A stretch of 64,000 nucleotides of DNA from Stenotrophomonas humi (GTDB lineage Bacteria; Pseudomonadota; Gammaproteobacteria; Xanthomonadales; Xanthomonadaceae), in assembly GCF_001431415.1 (NCBI RefSeq), contig NZ_LDJI01000022.1, forward strand, positions 29,865 to 93,864, in the 5' to 3' direction. Positions 9,183 to 21,991 of the stretch are shown here, in pieces. The translations under genes were made by a program, and so were the position numbers. The notes below the pieces were generated by a model. The model worked only from the letters and a program-made list of their open reading frames with translations, did not search any database and had not been told where the DNA came from. Positions within the stretch are counted from its first letter, which is position 1. Each line of letters begins with the position of its first letter.

Positions 9183-10067
9183 TCAGGCCTTGCCTTCCAG
9201 CATCGCGGCGATCTCGGCGTCTTTCTGCACCCACAGGCTGTTCATCCACTGCTGGAACTGCGCACGGTAGGTGCGATCGTCCTGATAGTTGCCCCCCATC
9301 AGCTCGGCCGGAATCGGCAGCTTGCGCACCAGCACCTTCACTTCCGGCAGGCGGTTGGCCATCAGGTCGATCATCGACGGGATGCCCTTCGGGTAGACGA
9401 TCGTCACGTCCAGCAGCGCGTGCAGGCCCTTGCCCATCGCGTCGAGCACGAATGCCACGCCGCCCGACTTGGGCTTCAGCAGATACTTGAAAGGCGAATT
9501 CTGCCCGTCATGCTTTTCCTGGGTGAAGCGCGTGCCTTCGACGAAGTTCATCACCGCCACCGGGATGCTGTTGAACTTCTCGCAGGCCTTGCGGGTGACT
9601 TCCATATCGCGGCGCCCCAGCTCCGGGTTCTTCATGATCTGCTTGCGCGTGTAGCGACCCATGAACGGGAAATCCAACGCCCACCACGCCAGCCCCAGCA
9701 TCGGCACCCAGAACAGCGAACGCTTCAGGAAGAAGCGCAGCAGCGGGATGCGACGGTTGAACACCTTCTGCAGCACCAGGATATCCACCCAGCTCTGGTG
9801 GTTGGCCAGCACCAGGTAGTGGCCATCGCGATCAAGATCGGCCAGCCCGCTGACCTCGAAACGGGTCCGGGTGAACATCCGGATCATGGCGCTGTTCACG
9901 CCGATCCAGCTCTCCGCCAGACCGGTCAGCAGCGGATTGCAGGCCCGGCGCACCGCTGCAAACGGCAACACTGCCTTCACCAGCGCGACCACGAACAACG
10001 GCAGGCAATGCACCACCGTGTTGATGGCAACCAGCGGCAGAACCAGAGCGACACGCAACCACACCAT
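9183..10067 (-). CDS. Lysophospholipid acyltransferase-family protein (YihG-like)
   Basis: A 294-residue PlsC/LPLAT-superfamily acyltransferase. The catalytic HxxxxD motif reads NHQSWVD, and the substrate-binding motif reads FVEGTRFT. Hydrophobic helices at the N-terminus anchor it to the inner membrane. The family transfers acyl chains from acyl-CoA or acyl-ACP to lysophospholipids; YihG in E. coli is a related minor acyltransferase. The start at 10067 was chosen because the first membrane helix begins there (MVWLRVALVLP); the in-frame extension upstream lacks hydrophobic or conserved character. Confidence 0.8.
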   Translation of the reverse strand: MVWLRVALVLPLVAINTVVHCLPLFVVALVKAVLPFAAVRRACNPLLTGLAESWIGVNSAMIRMFTRTRFEVSGLADLDRDGHYLVLANHQSWVDILVLQKVFNRRIPLLRFFLKRSLFWVPMLGLAWWALDFPFMGRYTRKQIMKNPELGRRDMEVTRKACEKFNSIPVAVMNFVEGTRFTQEKHDGQNSPFKYLLKPKSGGVAFVLDAMGKGLHALLDVTIVYPKGIPSMIDLMANRLPEVKVLVRKLPIPAELMGGNYQDDRTYRAQFQQWMNSLWVQKDAEIAAMLEGKA

Positions 10068-10260
10068 AGAAATACCGGGGACTAGTCCGAAAGAGGGACA
10101 GGGTAGCAAAGAGCGGCAGTGAGTGAAGCGCACTGGGGAATACATGGCAGCGCGGGGCTGCCGCCCGTGAGGCAGCCCGCTGCATCGTCGATTCGAGCAG
10201 CTCGATGGGTGCGCGGGCCCGCACCGCGCGCGTTCCACTCCGGCTTCAGCCCACTCACGA

Positions 10261-10288
10261 AAAAGGCCGCCTCACGGCGGCCTCTTTC
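10261..10288 (-). terminator. Terminator of the cyo operon
   Basis: AGGCCGCC and GGCGGCCT arms with a TCAC loop at 10264-10283. On the minus strand the hairpin is followed by a T run. It lies 24 bp after the cyoD stop codon. Confidence 0.8.
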
Positions 10289-10311
10289 TACTGCGGTAAC
10301 GGACTGATGGC

Positions 10312-10653
10312 TCAGCCCATCATGTGGTAGTTCATGTTCCACATGACCCACAGCGTGCCCAGCACGATGATGCCGATCACCACCAGGGTGAACAGGCCGG
10401 CGCTGACGTTCCAGCGCTGTGCCGAGGAGCGGTCCAGGTGCAGGAAGAACACCAGGTGCACCAGCAGCTGCAGGATGCCGGCGACCACGATCACCGCACC
10501 GGTGGCGAAGCTCGAGGACAGCCCGCCACTCATCACCACCCAGAACGGGATGATGGTGAGCACGGCTGCCAGCAGGAAGCCAACCAGGTAGGACTTGACG
10601 CTGCCGTGGCTCTCGCCGCCGGCACCGTGTGCATGATTGTCATGTGCGGACAT
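10312..10653 (-). CDS. cyoD: Cytochrome bo3 ubiquinol oxidase subunit IV
   Basis: A 113-residue inner-membrane protein with three hydrophobic helices and the conserved LVHLVFFLHLD segment of CyoD, which assists assembly of the haem-copper centre of cytochrome bo3. It begins with a His-rich leader (HDNHAHGAGGESHG). The start is fixed by a TAATG overlap with the cyoC stop codon, so the two genes are probably translationally coupled. It is the last gene of the cyoABCD operon. Confidence 0.93.
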   Translation of the reverse strand: MSAHDNHAHGAGGESHGSVKSYLVGFLLAAVLTIIPFWVVMSGGLSSSFATGAVIVVAGILQLLVHLVFFLHLDRSSAQRWNVSAGLFTLVVIGIIVLGTLWVMWNMNYHMMG

Positions 10654-11291
10654 TACATAGCTCCCGACAGGTAGACGACAGAGAACACGCCAATCCAGAC
10701 CAGATCCAGGAAGTGCCAGAACAGGCTCAGGCACGCCATGCGGGTCTTGTTGCGCGGGGTCAGACCATCGTTCTTGAGCTGGATCAGCATCACCAGCAGC
10801 CACAGCATGCCGGCACTGACGTGCAGACCGTGGGTACCGACCAGGGCGAAGAACGCCGACAGGAAAGCACTCTTGTCCGGGCCGTGACCCTGGTGGATCA
10901 GGTGGTTGAACTCCCAGATTTCCATGCCCATGAAGCCGGCACCCAGCAGCCAGGTAACGGCCAGCCAGAAGAACATCAGGCCCTTCTTGGACTGGTGCAG
11001 GGCAATCATGCCCAGGCCGAAGGTCAGCGAGGACACCAGCAGCAGCGCGGTTTCCCATGCCACGAAGGACAGGTCGAACAGGTCCTTCGCCGCCGGGCCA
11101 CCGTTGGTGCCGCCAGACAGCACCACGTAGGTGACGAACAGGGTGGCGAAGATGAGCAGATCACTCATCAGGTACACCCAGAAACCGAAGACGGTGTTCT
11201 CGCCGGCGTCGTGATGCTCGTGATGATCATCCCCATGGCCCGCCGCGTGCGCGGCGGAACCGTGGGTCATCGTGTGGGCGTTGTGGCTCAT
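10653..11291 (-). CDS. cyoC: Cytochrome bo3 ubiquinol oxidase subunit III
   Basis: A 212-residue protein with five membrane helices, matching the haem-copper oxidase subunit III family, including the [15 protein letters not shown] and [15 protein letters not shown] segments. It forms part of the terminal ubiquinol oxidase that reduces oxygen and pumps protons. The N-terminal 30 residues are strongly His-rich ([20 protein letters not shown] and on), longer than typical. It overlaps cyoB by 4 bp (ATGA) and cyoD by 1 bp. Confidence 0.95.
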   Translation of the reverse strand: MSHNAHTMTHGSAAHAAGHGDDHHEHHDAGENTVFGFWVYLMSDLLIFATLFVTYVVLSGGTNGGPAAKDLFDLSFVAWETALLLVSSLTFGLGMIALHQSKKGLMFFWLAVTWLLGAGFMGMEIWEFNHLIHQGHGPDKSAFLSAFFALVGTHGLHVSAGMLWLLVMLIQLKNDGLTPRNKTRMACLSLFWHFLDLVWIGVFSVVYLSGAM

Positions 11292-13291
11292 GCCTTCACC
11301 TCGGTCTTCACCAGGCCCTGGGCAACCAGGTGCTTGCGGTGTTCATTTTCGATACGTTCGACTTCAGCAGCCGGCACCCAGTAGTCCACGTCCTTGTCGA
11401 AGGTGCGGTAGATGAAGGTGCCGATCATGCCGACCAGGCCGATGATGGCGAACACCCACATGTGCCAGACCATCGCAAAGCCCAGCACCAGGCTGAAGGC
11501 GCCGATGACCACACCGGTACCGGTGTTCCTGGGCATGTGGATGTCGCTGTACTTGGCCGGCTTCGGCCACGCTTCGCCACGCTGCTTGCGCTGCCAGAAG
11601 TCGTCCAGCTCCTCGCCCTTGGGCAGGACGGCGAAGTTGTAGAACTGCACCGGGGAAGCGGTTTCCCACTCCAGGGTACGTGCATCCCACGGATCGCCGG
11701 TCAGGTCGGCATTCTTCTTGCGGTCGCGGATGGACACGGCGATCTGGATCACCTGGCACAGGATGCCGAAGGCGATGATCGCGGCGCCGACGGCGGCAAC
11801 GATGAAGAACGGCTGGTACTCCATGTTCGGGTAGCTCTGCAGGCGACGCGTTGCACCCATGAAGCCCAGTGCGTACAGCGGCATGAAGGCCACATAGAAG
11901 CCGATGAACCAGCCCCAGAACGCACGCTTGCCCCAGGTTTCATCCAGCTTGAAGCCGAACATCTTCGGCCACCAGTAGGTGATGCCGGCGAACATGCCGA
12001 ACACCACGCCACCGATGATGACGTTGTGGAAGTGCGCGATCAGGAACAGCGAGTTGTGCAGCACGAAGTCGATGGCCGGGATCGCCAACATCACGCCGGT
12101 CATGCCGCCGATGGTGAAGGTGACCATGAAGCCGATCGTCCACAGCACCGGTGAGGTGAAGTGCACGCGACCGCGGTACATCGTGAACAGCCAGTTGAAG
12201 ATCTTCACGCCGGTCGGGATCGAGATGATCATCGTCGTGATGCCGAAGAAGGCATTGACGTTGGCACCCGAGCCCATGGTGAAGAAGTGGTGCAGCCACA
12301 CCAGGAACGACAGCACGCCGATGGCACAGGTCGCGTAGACCATGCCCTTGTAGCCGAACAGCGTCTTGCGCGAGAACGTGGCGATGACTTCAGAGAACAC
12401 GCCAAATGCCGGCAGCACCAGGATATAGACTTCCGGGTGACCCCAGATCCAGATCAGGTTGATGTACAGCATGGCGTTGCCGCCACCATCGTTGGTGAAG
12501 AAATGCGTGCCCAGGTAACGGTCCAGGGTCAGCAGCACCAGGGTGATGGTCAGTACCGGGAAGGCGGCAATGATCAACAGGTTGGTGACCAGTGCGGTCC
12601 AGCTGAACACCGGCATCTTCATCAGCGGCATACCCGGGGTACGCATCTTGAGGATGGTGATGAAGAAGTTGATGCCGCTCAGCGTCGTACCCAGGCCTGC
12701 GACCTGCAGTGCCCAGATGTAGTAATCCATACCGACGCTTGGGCTGTACTCCAACCCCGACAACGGCGGGAACGCCAGCCAGCCGGTCGCGGCGAATTCA
12801 CCGATCCACAGCGAGATCATCATCAGGGCGGTGCCTGCGACGAACAGCCAGAAGCTCAGTGAGTTCAGGAACGGATAGGCAACGTCGCGTGCGCCGATCT
12901 GCAACGGCACCACCAGGTTCATCAAACCGGTGATCAGCGGCATGGCCACGAAGAAGATCATGATCACGCCGTGCGCGGTGAAGATCTGATCGTAGTGGTG
13001 CGGCGGCAGGTAGCCTTCGGCACCACCGGCGGCAATGGCCTGCTGGGCACGCATCATGATCGCGTCTGAGAAGCCGCGCAGCAGCATCACGAACGCCACG
13101 ATCAGGTACATCGCACCGATCTTCTTGTGATCCACCGAGGTGAACCACTCCTTCCACAGGTAGCCCCACAGCTTGAACTTGGTGATGGCCGCAACAACGG
13201 CCAGGCCACCGAGCATCGCGCCGATCAGCGTGGTGAGCACGATTGGATCGTGCGGCAGTGAATCAAGAGAGAGTTTTCCAAGCATCGTCAT
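11288..13291 (-). CDS. cyoB: Cytochrome bo3 ubiquinol oxidase subunit I
   Basis: A 667-residue haem-copper oxidase subunit I with about 15 membrane helices, the length usual for CyoB. Visible landmarks include [15 protein letters not shown], the haem ligand region [11 protein letters not shown], and the CuB/cross-linked His-Tyr region [15 protein letters not shown]. The LHHFFTMGS and [17 protein letters not shown] segments supply further copper and haem ligands. It houses low-spin haem b, haem o3 and CuB. ATGA overlaps exist at both ends (cyoA upstream, cyoC downstream). Confidence 0.97.
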   Translation of the reverse strand: MTMLGKLSLDSLPHDPIVLTTLIGAMLGGLAVVAAITKFKLWGYLWKEWFTSVDHKKIGAMYLIVAFVMLLRGFSDAIMMRAQQAIAAGGAEGYLPPHHYDQIFTAHGVIMIFFVAMPLITGLMNLVVPLQIGARDVAYPFLNSLSFWLFVAGTALMMISLWIGEFAATGWLAFPPLSGLEYSPSVGMDYYIWALQVAGLGTTLSGINFFITILKMRTPGMPLMKMPVFSWTALVTNLLIIAAFPVLTITLVLLTLDRYLGTHFFTNDGGGNAMLYINLIWIWGHPEVYILVLPAFGVFSEVIATFSRKTLFGYKGMVYATCAIGVLSFLVWLHHFFTMGSGANVNAFFGITTMIISIPTGVKIFNWLFTMYRGRVHFTSPVLWTIGFMVTFTIGGMTGVMLAIPAIDFVLHNSLFLIAHFHNVIIGGVVFGMFAGITYWWPKMFGFKLDETWGKRAFWGWFIGFYVAFMPLYALGFMGATRRLQSYPNMEYQPFFIVAAVGAAIIAFGILCQVIQIAVSIRDRKKNADLTGDPWDARTLEWETASPVQFYNFAVLPKGEELDDFWQRKQRGEAWPKPAKYSDIHMPRNTGTGVVIGAFSLVLGFAMVWHMWVFAIIGLVGMIGTFIYRTFDKDVDYWVPAAEVERIENEHRKHLVAQGLVKTEVKA

Positions 13292-14394
13292 TCTCCCGAG
13301 GGGCCGTTGCCCGCAGCTGCGGCTTCGGCGGACTCGTTTGCATTGTGACCGGCGTGGCCAGCGGCCTCGACGGCGGCAGGAGCGGCAGCGGCATCGTGAC
13401 CTTCGTGGCCCATGGCCTCGTGGTTCATTGCCTCATGGTCCATGGCGTCGTGATCCATCGACTCATGGTTCATCGCTTCGTGGCCCATGGCCTCGTGCGA
13501 CTTCGCCTTGCCGTCATGCTTCATGCCGAAGTGGTGGCTCTCGCCCATGTGCTTGGCCATGATCGCGCCAAACAGACCTGCCTCGGTGCTGCCGTAGTAG
13601 GTCACCGGGTAGTAGTCATGGTTCTTCTCGGCGGCCAGTTCGGTGAAGGACTTCTGGTCCATCACCTTGGCGTCGCCGCGTACCTTCGCCAACCAGGCCT
13701 GGTATTCCTCATTGCTCACTGCGTGGGCAATGAAGTGCATCTTGCTGAAGCCCGCACCGCTGTAATGCGAGGAACGGCCTTCGTAGCTGCCCGCCTCGTC
13801 GGCGATCAGGTGCAGCTTGGTTTCCATGCCGGCCATCGAGTAGATCATGCTGCCCAGATGCGGAATGAAGAACGCATTCATCACCGAATCAGCCGTGATC
13901 TTGAAGTTCAACGGCGTGTTGACCGGGAAGGTCAGCTCGTTGACCACGGCGATGTTCTCTTCCGGGTAAACGAACAGCCACTTCCAATCCAGCGAGATCG
14001 CTTCGATCTGCACCGGCTTGGTGTCGGATTCCAACGGCTTGTACGGATCAAGCGCATGCGAGGAGCGCCAGGTCAGCACTGCCAGCACCAGGATGATCAT
14101 GCACGGGATCGACCAGACCACCACTTCGATGGCGGTGGAGTGCGACCAGTTGGGTTCATAACGGGCCTTGGTGTTGGATGCGCGGTACTTCCACGCGAAC
14201 ACCAGTGTCATCACGATCACCGGGATGACGACCAGCAGCATCAGCACCGTGCAGGTGATCAGCAGCGTGAGTTCGTCCCGGGCGATCTGGCCTTTGGGGT
14301 CAAACAAGGCCCAGTCGCAGCCCGTCATCATGACGGCCATGGCAACAATAAGGCCCGGGCGCAGCATGCGCCCAAGGGTTTTCAACGGAATCAT
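13288..14394 (-). CDS. cyoA: Cytochrome bo3 ubiquinol oxidase subunit II with His/Met-rich C-terminal tail
   Basis: A 368-residue subunit II. The N-terminus has a lipobox ([11 protein letters not shown], Cys about residue 26), two membrane helices and the cupredoxin domain ([36 protein letters not shown]), without the CuA Cys ligands, as expected for a quinol oxidase. After the COX aromatic-rich segment the chain ends in an unusual tail of pentapeptide repeats of the form x-H-E-A-M at about residues 299-334, followed by an Ala/His-rich stretch. The ATG at 14394 has a GGATC-type ribosome binding site and is preferred over a TTG 12 bp upstream. First gene of cyoABCD. Confidence 0.93.
   Translation of the reverse strand: MIPLKTLGRMLRPGLIVAMAVMMTGCDWALFDPKGQIARDELTLLITCTVLMLLVVIPVIVMTLVFAWKYRASNTKARYEPNWSHSTAIEVVVWSIPCMIILVLAVLTWRSSHALDPYKPLESDTKPVQIEAISLDWKWLFVYPEENIAVVNELTFPVNTPLNFKITADSVMNAFFIPHLGSMIYSMAGMETKLHLIADEAGSYEGRSSHYSGAGFSKMHFIAHAVSNEEYQAWLAKVRGDAKVMDQKSFTELAAEKNHDYYPVTYYGSTEAGLFGAIMAKHMGESHHFGMKHDGKAKSHEAMGHEAMNHESMDHDAMDHEAMNHEAMGHEGHDAAAAPAAVEAAGHAGHNANESAEAAAAGNGPSGE
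13402..13497 (-). repeat. 15-bp tandem repeat inside cyoA
   Basis: About 6.4 imperfect copies of a 15-bp unit that encode the His-Glu-Ala-Met type pentapeptides of the CyoA tail. The units at 13402-13416 and 13477-13491 are identical at the base level, which suggests recent expansion by slippage or recombination. Confidence 0.85.
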
Positions 14395-14540
14395 CGGTCG
14401 ATCCAATTGCGAGGGAGTACCTGATCCGGCATCCCATGCGCGCTAACGCGAACGCCCGCCCGGAGAATGCCGCCGGGGGAACGCGTGCAGGGGAGTGCCA
14501 GATTTCAGCAACGCAATTTTAGGCTTCGTACAGCACTTAA

Positions 14541-14562
14541 GATAGGCATTGACAATGATTTC
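14541..14562. promoter_or_regulatory. Dyad upstream of cyoA, possible regulator site
   Basis: An 11-bp palindrome CATTGACAATG (14547-14557) within an AT-rich stretch about 150 bp upstream of cyoA. It has only partial resemblance to a Fur box. Which regulator, if any, binds is unknown. Confidence 0.25.
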
Positions 14563-14633
14563 ACACAGCAAAGCCGCTCTCCGGCGTGCGACATGTTGTC
14601 GCACCGCGCGCACTTTCACGCACCCGGAAAAGC

Positions 14634-14663
14634 AGAAAGCCGACTGCATGCAGTCGGCTTTCT
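14634..14663 (-). terminator. Palindromic terminator after tRNA-Thr
   Basis: A perfect 30-bp palindrome with 15-bp arms and TGCATGCA at its centre, 5 bp after the encoded CCA of the tRNA. On the minus strand it is followed by a T-rich tract. Confidence 0.8.
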
Positions 14664-14668
14664 GTTAC

Positions 14669-14744
14669 TGGTGCCGGAAATAGGAATCGAACCTACGACC
14701 TACGCATTACGAATGCGCCGCTCTACCAACTGAGCTATTCCGGC
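14669..14744 (-). tRNA. tRNA-Thr (anticodon CGT)
   Basis: A 76-base cloverleaf including an encoded CCA end. The acceptor arms GCCGGAA and TTCCGGC pair, the anticodon loop reads TTCGTAA (anticodon CGT, reading ACG codons), and the T loop reads GGTTCGATTCC. It is transcribed from its own promoter (14754-14783) and followed by a hairpin terminator. Confidence 0.97.
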
Positions 14745-14753
14745 GAGCCGCGA

Positions 14754-14783
14754 ATTGTAGGCGAACCTGAACTTGAAGGTCAA
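14754..14783 (-). promoter_or_regulatory. Promoter of tRNA-Thr
   Basis: On the minus strand, TTGACC (14783-14778) and TACAAT (14759-14754) are separated by 18 bp and lie 10 bp before the mature tRNA 5' end. This matches a sigma-70 promoter well. Confidence 0.75.
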
Positions 14784-14919
14784 TGCACCTGGGGCGGAAT
14801 TGTTCCGAAGCCGCGACCTGCACGCCGCTGAGCCCGCAAACATGCGCCCTCGGCACGGATGAACAGGCAATCGCCCAGCCGCACCGGAACTGGCCGTCGC
14901 ACCCAGCCCCACCTCGCCG

Positions 14920-16518
14920 TTACTGCAGATCCAGCGCCAGAAAGTACTTCACCGCCTGTCCGACGCCCGCACGCACGCAGCCAGCGCCCTGCCTGAGATC
15001 CTCGTCGGGGCGGCGTGGCAACGACAACCGGCGAAGCACCACGCCGATGTCGGCCGATGTGGTGACGACATACGCCGAGTCACACGTTGCGCCATCGCCG
15101 GTAGCCAGAATCGCGTCGAGCAGGCCATCGAAGACAAACCGGACATCCGGGTCTTCAGCCGCCGCTGCACCCTCGCCTGTCGCAAGGTCTTCCAGCGCAT
15201 TCAGATGCAGGGGGTAGCGCCCCAGAAAGTCACGATATCCCTGCTTACGGACGTCGACCGGGTTCAGTGCACCGGCCGCTGAAGCATCAGCCTGGGCCAA
15301 CGCATGGAGCTGCCTGCGAAGCGCCAGATACTCCGCCACCTCCATCATCGCCTCGGTGGAAGGAAAACCCGACTCCGCATCCAGGCGCGTGGGACCCAAC
15401 TCACGCTGCAACCAATTGCCGTAGTACAGATGAGCAAATGCCGCCGCCGTCAGGCTGCGGTCGCGACTGGCAAAACGAACCTGCAATGCGGGGAAGAACA
15501 TCGCCGCATCAGGATCCAGCACGGACGCGGCCGTCACACCGGCCACGGCCGGCATCGTGTCCGGCCCCAGGTCCGCGCCGCGCGTCCACAGCAGACGCTC
15601 GGCACGATACGCCGGATGATCATCGGCACCGGCAGTGGCTTTTCCATAGCGTTTGACCCGCAGCATCACCTCGCTGCCAGCCACATGGGAATAGCGGTCA
15701 ACGCCGAGCACCGTGTCCGTCCAATCCGAAACATGGGCACCGTCTGCGCCAGCGGTACCCAGCAGCACCTCACGGAACCGCAGGCAGCGCTCGCCCGGCA
15801 GCCACGTCACCCTGCATGGAGCGGGAGTTTCCTTGACCTGCAGCAGCAGTTCAGGCGCCTGCAACTGAAGCCGGTCCGCCTCGCCCAGAGCTCGGCCCTC
15901 GAAGCGCAGCACCCCTCCGAAGCCATCCTGGACTTCGAGCTGCGGTCGGTCGTTCTTCGTCTGATCAACCCGCATGCGCAGGGCGTGACCACCCGAGAGC
16001 ATCTGCACAAGACGCTGTTCAGTGCGGTAGGCAGCCTGTTGGCAGGTCAGCGCGGGCACACGCTCATGTGCCGCGCGGCGCAACGTCAGCTCCCAGGCCA
16101 CGTCCCGCTGCGGGTCGGCGCCCTGCATCTGGAATCGCCGAAGCGTCAGACGGCCATCCACCTGGCGCTGGCACAGCTGGCTGTATACCAGCAACGAAGC
16201 TGTGGACGACGAGGCAGCATCCTCTCGCATGAACTCGAGAACAGGCGCGTGCTTGCCGAACGAAAACCAGCTGTACGGTTTTCCATCACGATCCAGCGCC
16301 GAGCTCAGCTGCCAGCGATAACCGGGAAGCAACATCTGATAGCGCCGCGCCGTTTCGCCCGCGACAGCTTCATCCGGGTGCGCAGGCACGGGGGCCAACA
16401 CTGCAGGCAAGGGCCCCGCCACCGGAGGTTGCTGTGCTACCGCTGCGGGCGATCCTGCCACGCACAGCGCCAGCACAGCGCACTTCCCCAACCATCCCGC
16501 ACGATATCCATTGGACAC
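14920..16518 (-). CDS. Secreted protein of unknown function, DUF4919-like C-terminus
   Basis: A 532-residue protein beginning with a signal peptide (cleavage near AVAQQ, about residue 29). No catalytic motif was recognised in the long central region, which has scattered Cys residues (for example QLCQRQ, LTCQQA, PCRVTW, ERCLRF) that may form disulphides in the periplasm. The last 110 residues (YPLHLNALEDLA, ATGDGATCDSAYVV, then a terminal YFLALDLQ) resemble the DUF4919 pattern; this is a memory-based impression. The start is GTG at 16518, supported by a GGGAGG ribosome binding site 8 bases upstream. Confidence 0.65.
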   Translation of the reverse strand: MSNGYRAGWLGKCAVLALCVAGSPAAVAQQPPVAGPLPAVLAPVPAHPDEAVAGETARRYQMLLPGYRWQLSSALDRDGKPYSWFSFGKHAPVLEFMREDAASSSTASLLVYSQLCQRQVDGRLTLRRFQMQGADPQRDVAWELTLRRAAHERVPALTCQQAAYRTEQRLVQMLSGGHALRMRVDQTKNDRPQLEVQDGFGGVLRFEGRALGEADRLQLQAPELLLQVKETPAPCRVTWLPGERCLRFREVLLGTAGADGAHVSDWTDTVLGVDRYSHVAGSEVMLRVKRYGKATAGADDHPAYRAERLLWTRGADLGPDTMPAVAGVTAASVLDPDAAMFFPALQVRFASRDRSLTAAAFAHLYYGNWLQRELGPTRLDAESGFPSTEAMMEVAEYLALRRQLHALAQADASAAGALNPVDVRKQGYRDFLGRYPLHLNALEDLATGEGAAAAEDPDVRFVFDGLLDAILATGDGATCDSAYVVTTSADIGVVLRRLSLPRRPDEDLRQGAGCVRAGVGQAVKYFLALDLQ

Positions 16519-16551
16519 ACCACACCTCCCTATGTGGCCTGGACCGTTGAG

Positions 16552-17502
16552 TCAGTCCACCAGCCTCAGCCGCAATTCCTTGGGCAAGGCGAACACCATC
16601 GACTCGGGCTCACCATCCAGTTCCGAAAGACCTTCCGCGCCCAACTCACGCAGACGCGCAATGACGCCATCCACCAGCACCTGCGGCGCGGACGCGCCGG
16701 CGGTCAGGCCGATGTGCCGCTTGCCCATCACCCACTGCGGGTCGATCTCGTGCGCACCGTCGATCAGGTAGGACTCCACCCCCTCGCGGCGTGCCAGTTC
16801 GGCCAGCCGGTTGGAGTTGGAGCTGTTCGGCGAACCGACCACCAGCACCAGATCGCATCGCTTGGCCAGATCGCGCACGGCGTCCTGGCGGTTCTGCGTG
16901 GCGTAGCAGATGTCGTCGTTCTTCGGGCCCTGCATCGCCGGGAAACGCGCGCGCAGCGCATCGATGATGCTGCGGGTATCGTCCACCGACAGCGTGGTCT
17001 GGGTGGTGTAGGCGAAGTTCTCCGGCTGATCGATGACCAGCGTTGCCACGTCGTCCACATCTTCGACCAGGTAGATCTGGCCGGTGCCGCGTTCGCGGCT
17101 CCACTGGCCCATGGTGCCTTCCACTTCCGGGTGCCCTTCGTGGCCGATCAACACCACGTCACGGCCGGCACGGCAGTGGCGGGCCACTTCCAGGTGCACC
17201 TTGGTCACCAGCGGACAGGTCGCGTCGAACACCTTCAAGCCACGGCGATCCGCCTCGGTACGCACCGCCTGCGAGACGCCATGCGCACTGAAAATGACCG
17301 TATTACCATCCGGCACTTCGTCCAGTTCCTCGACGAAGATGGCGCCGCGCGCCTTCAGGTCATCCACCACGAAACGGTTATGCACTACCTCATGGCGCAC
17401 ATAGATCGGCGCGCCCAGGGTTTCGATGGCGCGTTTGACGATCTCGATGGCACGGTCTACACCGGCACAGAAACCACGGGGATTGGCGAGCAATACGTCC
17501 AT
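16552..17502 (-). CDS. ispH: 4-hydroxy-3-methylbut-2-enyl diphosphate reductase
   Basis: A 316-residue IspH (LytB), the last enzyme of the MEP isoprenoid pathway, converting HMBPP to IPP and DMAPP with an iron-sulphur cluster. The three cluster cysteines are visible in [23 protein letters not shown] and [10 protein letters not shown]. The catalytic HEGHPEV and GSPNSSNS segments are present. The start at 17502 ([14 protein letters not shown]) matches the family; the upstream in-frame extension overlaps lspA. It lies just downstream of lspA in a minus-strand block. Confidence 0.96.
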   Translation of the reverse strand: MDVLLANPRGFCAGVDRAIEIVKRAIETLGAPIYVRHEVVHNRFVVDDLKARGAIFVEELDEVPDGNTVIFSAHGVSQAVRTEADRRGLKVFDATCPLVTKVHLEVARHCRAGRDVVLIGHEGHPEVEGTMGQWSRERGTGQIYLVEDVDDVATLVIDQPENFAYTTQTTLSVDDTRSIIDALRARFPAMQGPKNDDICYATQNRQDAVRDLAKRCDLVLVVGSPNSSNSNRLAELARREGVESYLIDGAHEIDPQWVMGKRHIGLTAGASAPQVLVDGVIARLRELGAEGLSELDGEPESMVFALPKELRLRLVD

Positions 17503-17554
17503 CTTCAACGACTCCGACCGCTGACGGTCGCAAATGCGGGAACAGGTGCCGGAA

Positions 17555-18073
17555 TCATCCGGCTTTTTTTTCGGCCTTGCCGTCAAGCAAGCCCATCAAA
17601 GCGATACCGATGGCACCGACCACGATCGCCGAGTCGGCGATGTTGAACGACGGCCAGTTGTAATCACCAATATGCCATTGGATGAAATCAACCACGTGAC
17701 CGTGAATCTGGCGGTCGATGACGTTGCCGATGGCACCCCCGATCACCAGTGCATACGGCAATGCGGTCCGCCAGTTGGCACGCGGGGTGCGCGACAGCCA
17801 GAACGCCATCAGGCCACTGATAGCGATTGCCAGGAACGTGAAGAACCACAGCTGCCAACCGCCGGCATCACTGAGGAAACTGAACGCGGCGCCGGTATTG
17901 TAGGTGCGGTACCAGTTCCAGTACTCCCCAAGGAACCTGATGGGAAGCTTGACCGCCTGGAACTCAGGCAGGCTGGACAGCACCCAGGCTTTGCTCCACT
18001 GGTCCAGACCGATCACGGCGACGGATACCAGCAGGTAGATCAACGCATTGGGTTTAACAGCCTTTGCTTGCAT
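17555..18073 (-). CDS. lspA: Lipoprotein signal peptidase (signal peptidase II)
   Basis: A 172-residue protein with four membrane helices. The two catalytic aspartates lie in the family motifs [15 protein letters not shown] and FNIADSAI. It cleaves signal peptides of prolipoproteins in the inner membrane; several candidate lipoproteins are encoded in this window. It sits 77 bp downstream of ileS and 52 bp upstream of ispH, the common proteobacterial order. Confidence 0.96.
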   Translation of the reverse strand: MQAKAVKPNALIYLLVSVAVIGLDQWSKAWVLSSLPEFQAVKLPIRFLGEYWNWYRTYNTGAAFSFLSDAGGWQLWFFTFLAIAISGLMAFWLSRTPRANWRTALPYALVIGGAIGNVIDRQIHGHVVDFIQWHIGDYNWPSFNIADSAIVVGAIGIALMGLLDGKAEKKAG

Positions 18074-18150
18074 GTAATACGCCTGTAGTGGACTGCGATG
18101 AAGCGGATGGGGCGCTTTTCGCCACCCACCCGCTTCGCGTGAGGCCCTGC

Positions 18151-20978
<2,828 letters not shown>

Positions 20979-20982
<4 letters not shown>

Positions 20983-21926
20983 GCAGTGGCTCGCAATCTG
21001 TGTTCGGAAAGGATGCGACGCGCCTGTTCGGCGTCGCGGTGCATCTGTTCGGTCAGCGCCGGCAGATCATTGAATTTCTCTTCGTCGCGCAACTTTGCGA
21101 CAAACTCCACTTCGATGTGGCGACCATAAAGGTCGCCCTGGAAATCGAACAGGTGCGCCTCCAGCAAAGGCTCCACGCCCTGCACCGTCGGCCGCGTGCC
21201 AAAGCTCGACACCGAAGGCCACGGCTGCTCGAAAACCCCGTGCACCCACGTCGCGTAGATACCAGAAAGTGCGGGTGTTTTCGGAAATCGCAAGTTGGCG
21301 GTTGGAAAGCCCAGCGTGCGGCCCAGCTGCTGCCCCCGCACCACCCGACCGCCGATGGCATACGGCCGCCCCAGCAGGTCACCGGCGTGGGCGAAGTTGC
21401 CCTCCCGCAGCAGCTCGCGGATGCGGGTGCTGGAGATGCGCTCGCCGTTCAGATGCACCGGTTCGATCTCGCCGGCAACAAAGCCCAGCGCATCCCCCAT
21501 GGCCCGCAGCAGTGCGATATCGCCACCACGGCGGTTTCCGAAGTGGAACTTGGGACCGATCCAGACTTCACGCGCCCCCAGCCGGCGCACCAGCATGTCG
21601 CGCACGAAATCCTCGGCCGTGATGGCTGCCATCTTGGCGTCGAAGCGCAGCAGACCCACGCCATCCACGCCGAGCCCACGCAGCGCTGCCACCTTGTCAC
21701 GCGCCAGCATCAGTCGCGGCGGCGGGTTGTCCCTGGCAAAGAACTCGCGTGGCAGCGGCTCGAAAGCCAGCGCCACCGCCGGCACCCCCGATGCGCGCGC
21801 ACGGGCGACCGCGTGGCGCACCAGCGCCCGGTGGCCCAGGTGCAGGCCGTCGAAAGCACCGATGCAGACCACGCTTCCCTGCGGGAACAACACCCCGCCT
21901 TCGACGTCTCTAAAAAGCCTGCTCAT
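20979..21926 (-). CDS. ribF: Bifunctional riboflavin kinase / FAD synthetase
   Basis: A 315-residue RibF. The N-terminal FAD synthetase half has the nucleotidyltransferase signature [15 protein letters not shown] and the later SSTRIRELL segment; the C-terminal flavokinase half has [11 protein letters not shown] and the [17 protein letters not shown] segment. It converts riboflavin to FMN and FAD. The ATG at 21926 fits the usual MSRLFRD-type start; the extension upstream is not conserved in character. It is between murJ and ileS. Confidence 0.95.
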
Positions 21927-21991
21927 TCCATCCGGATCCAGCCCATACGGGCCGGTTCTGTCGTGTGTAGCCCGGAAGTATAGCGGTCGCC

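Noticed and set aside
17547..17571. Hairpin GCCGGA-ATCA-TCCGGC followed by eight T on the plus strand
   Set aside because: It looks like a terminator but faces the plus strand inside the 3' end of lspA, while all genes here run on the minus strand. The T run is explained by Lys codons at the LspA C-terminus.
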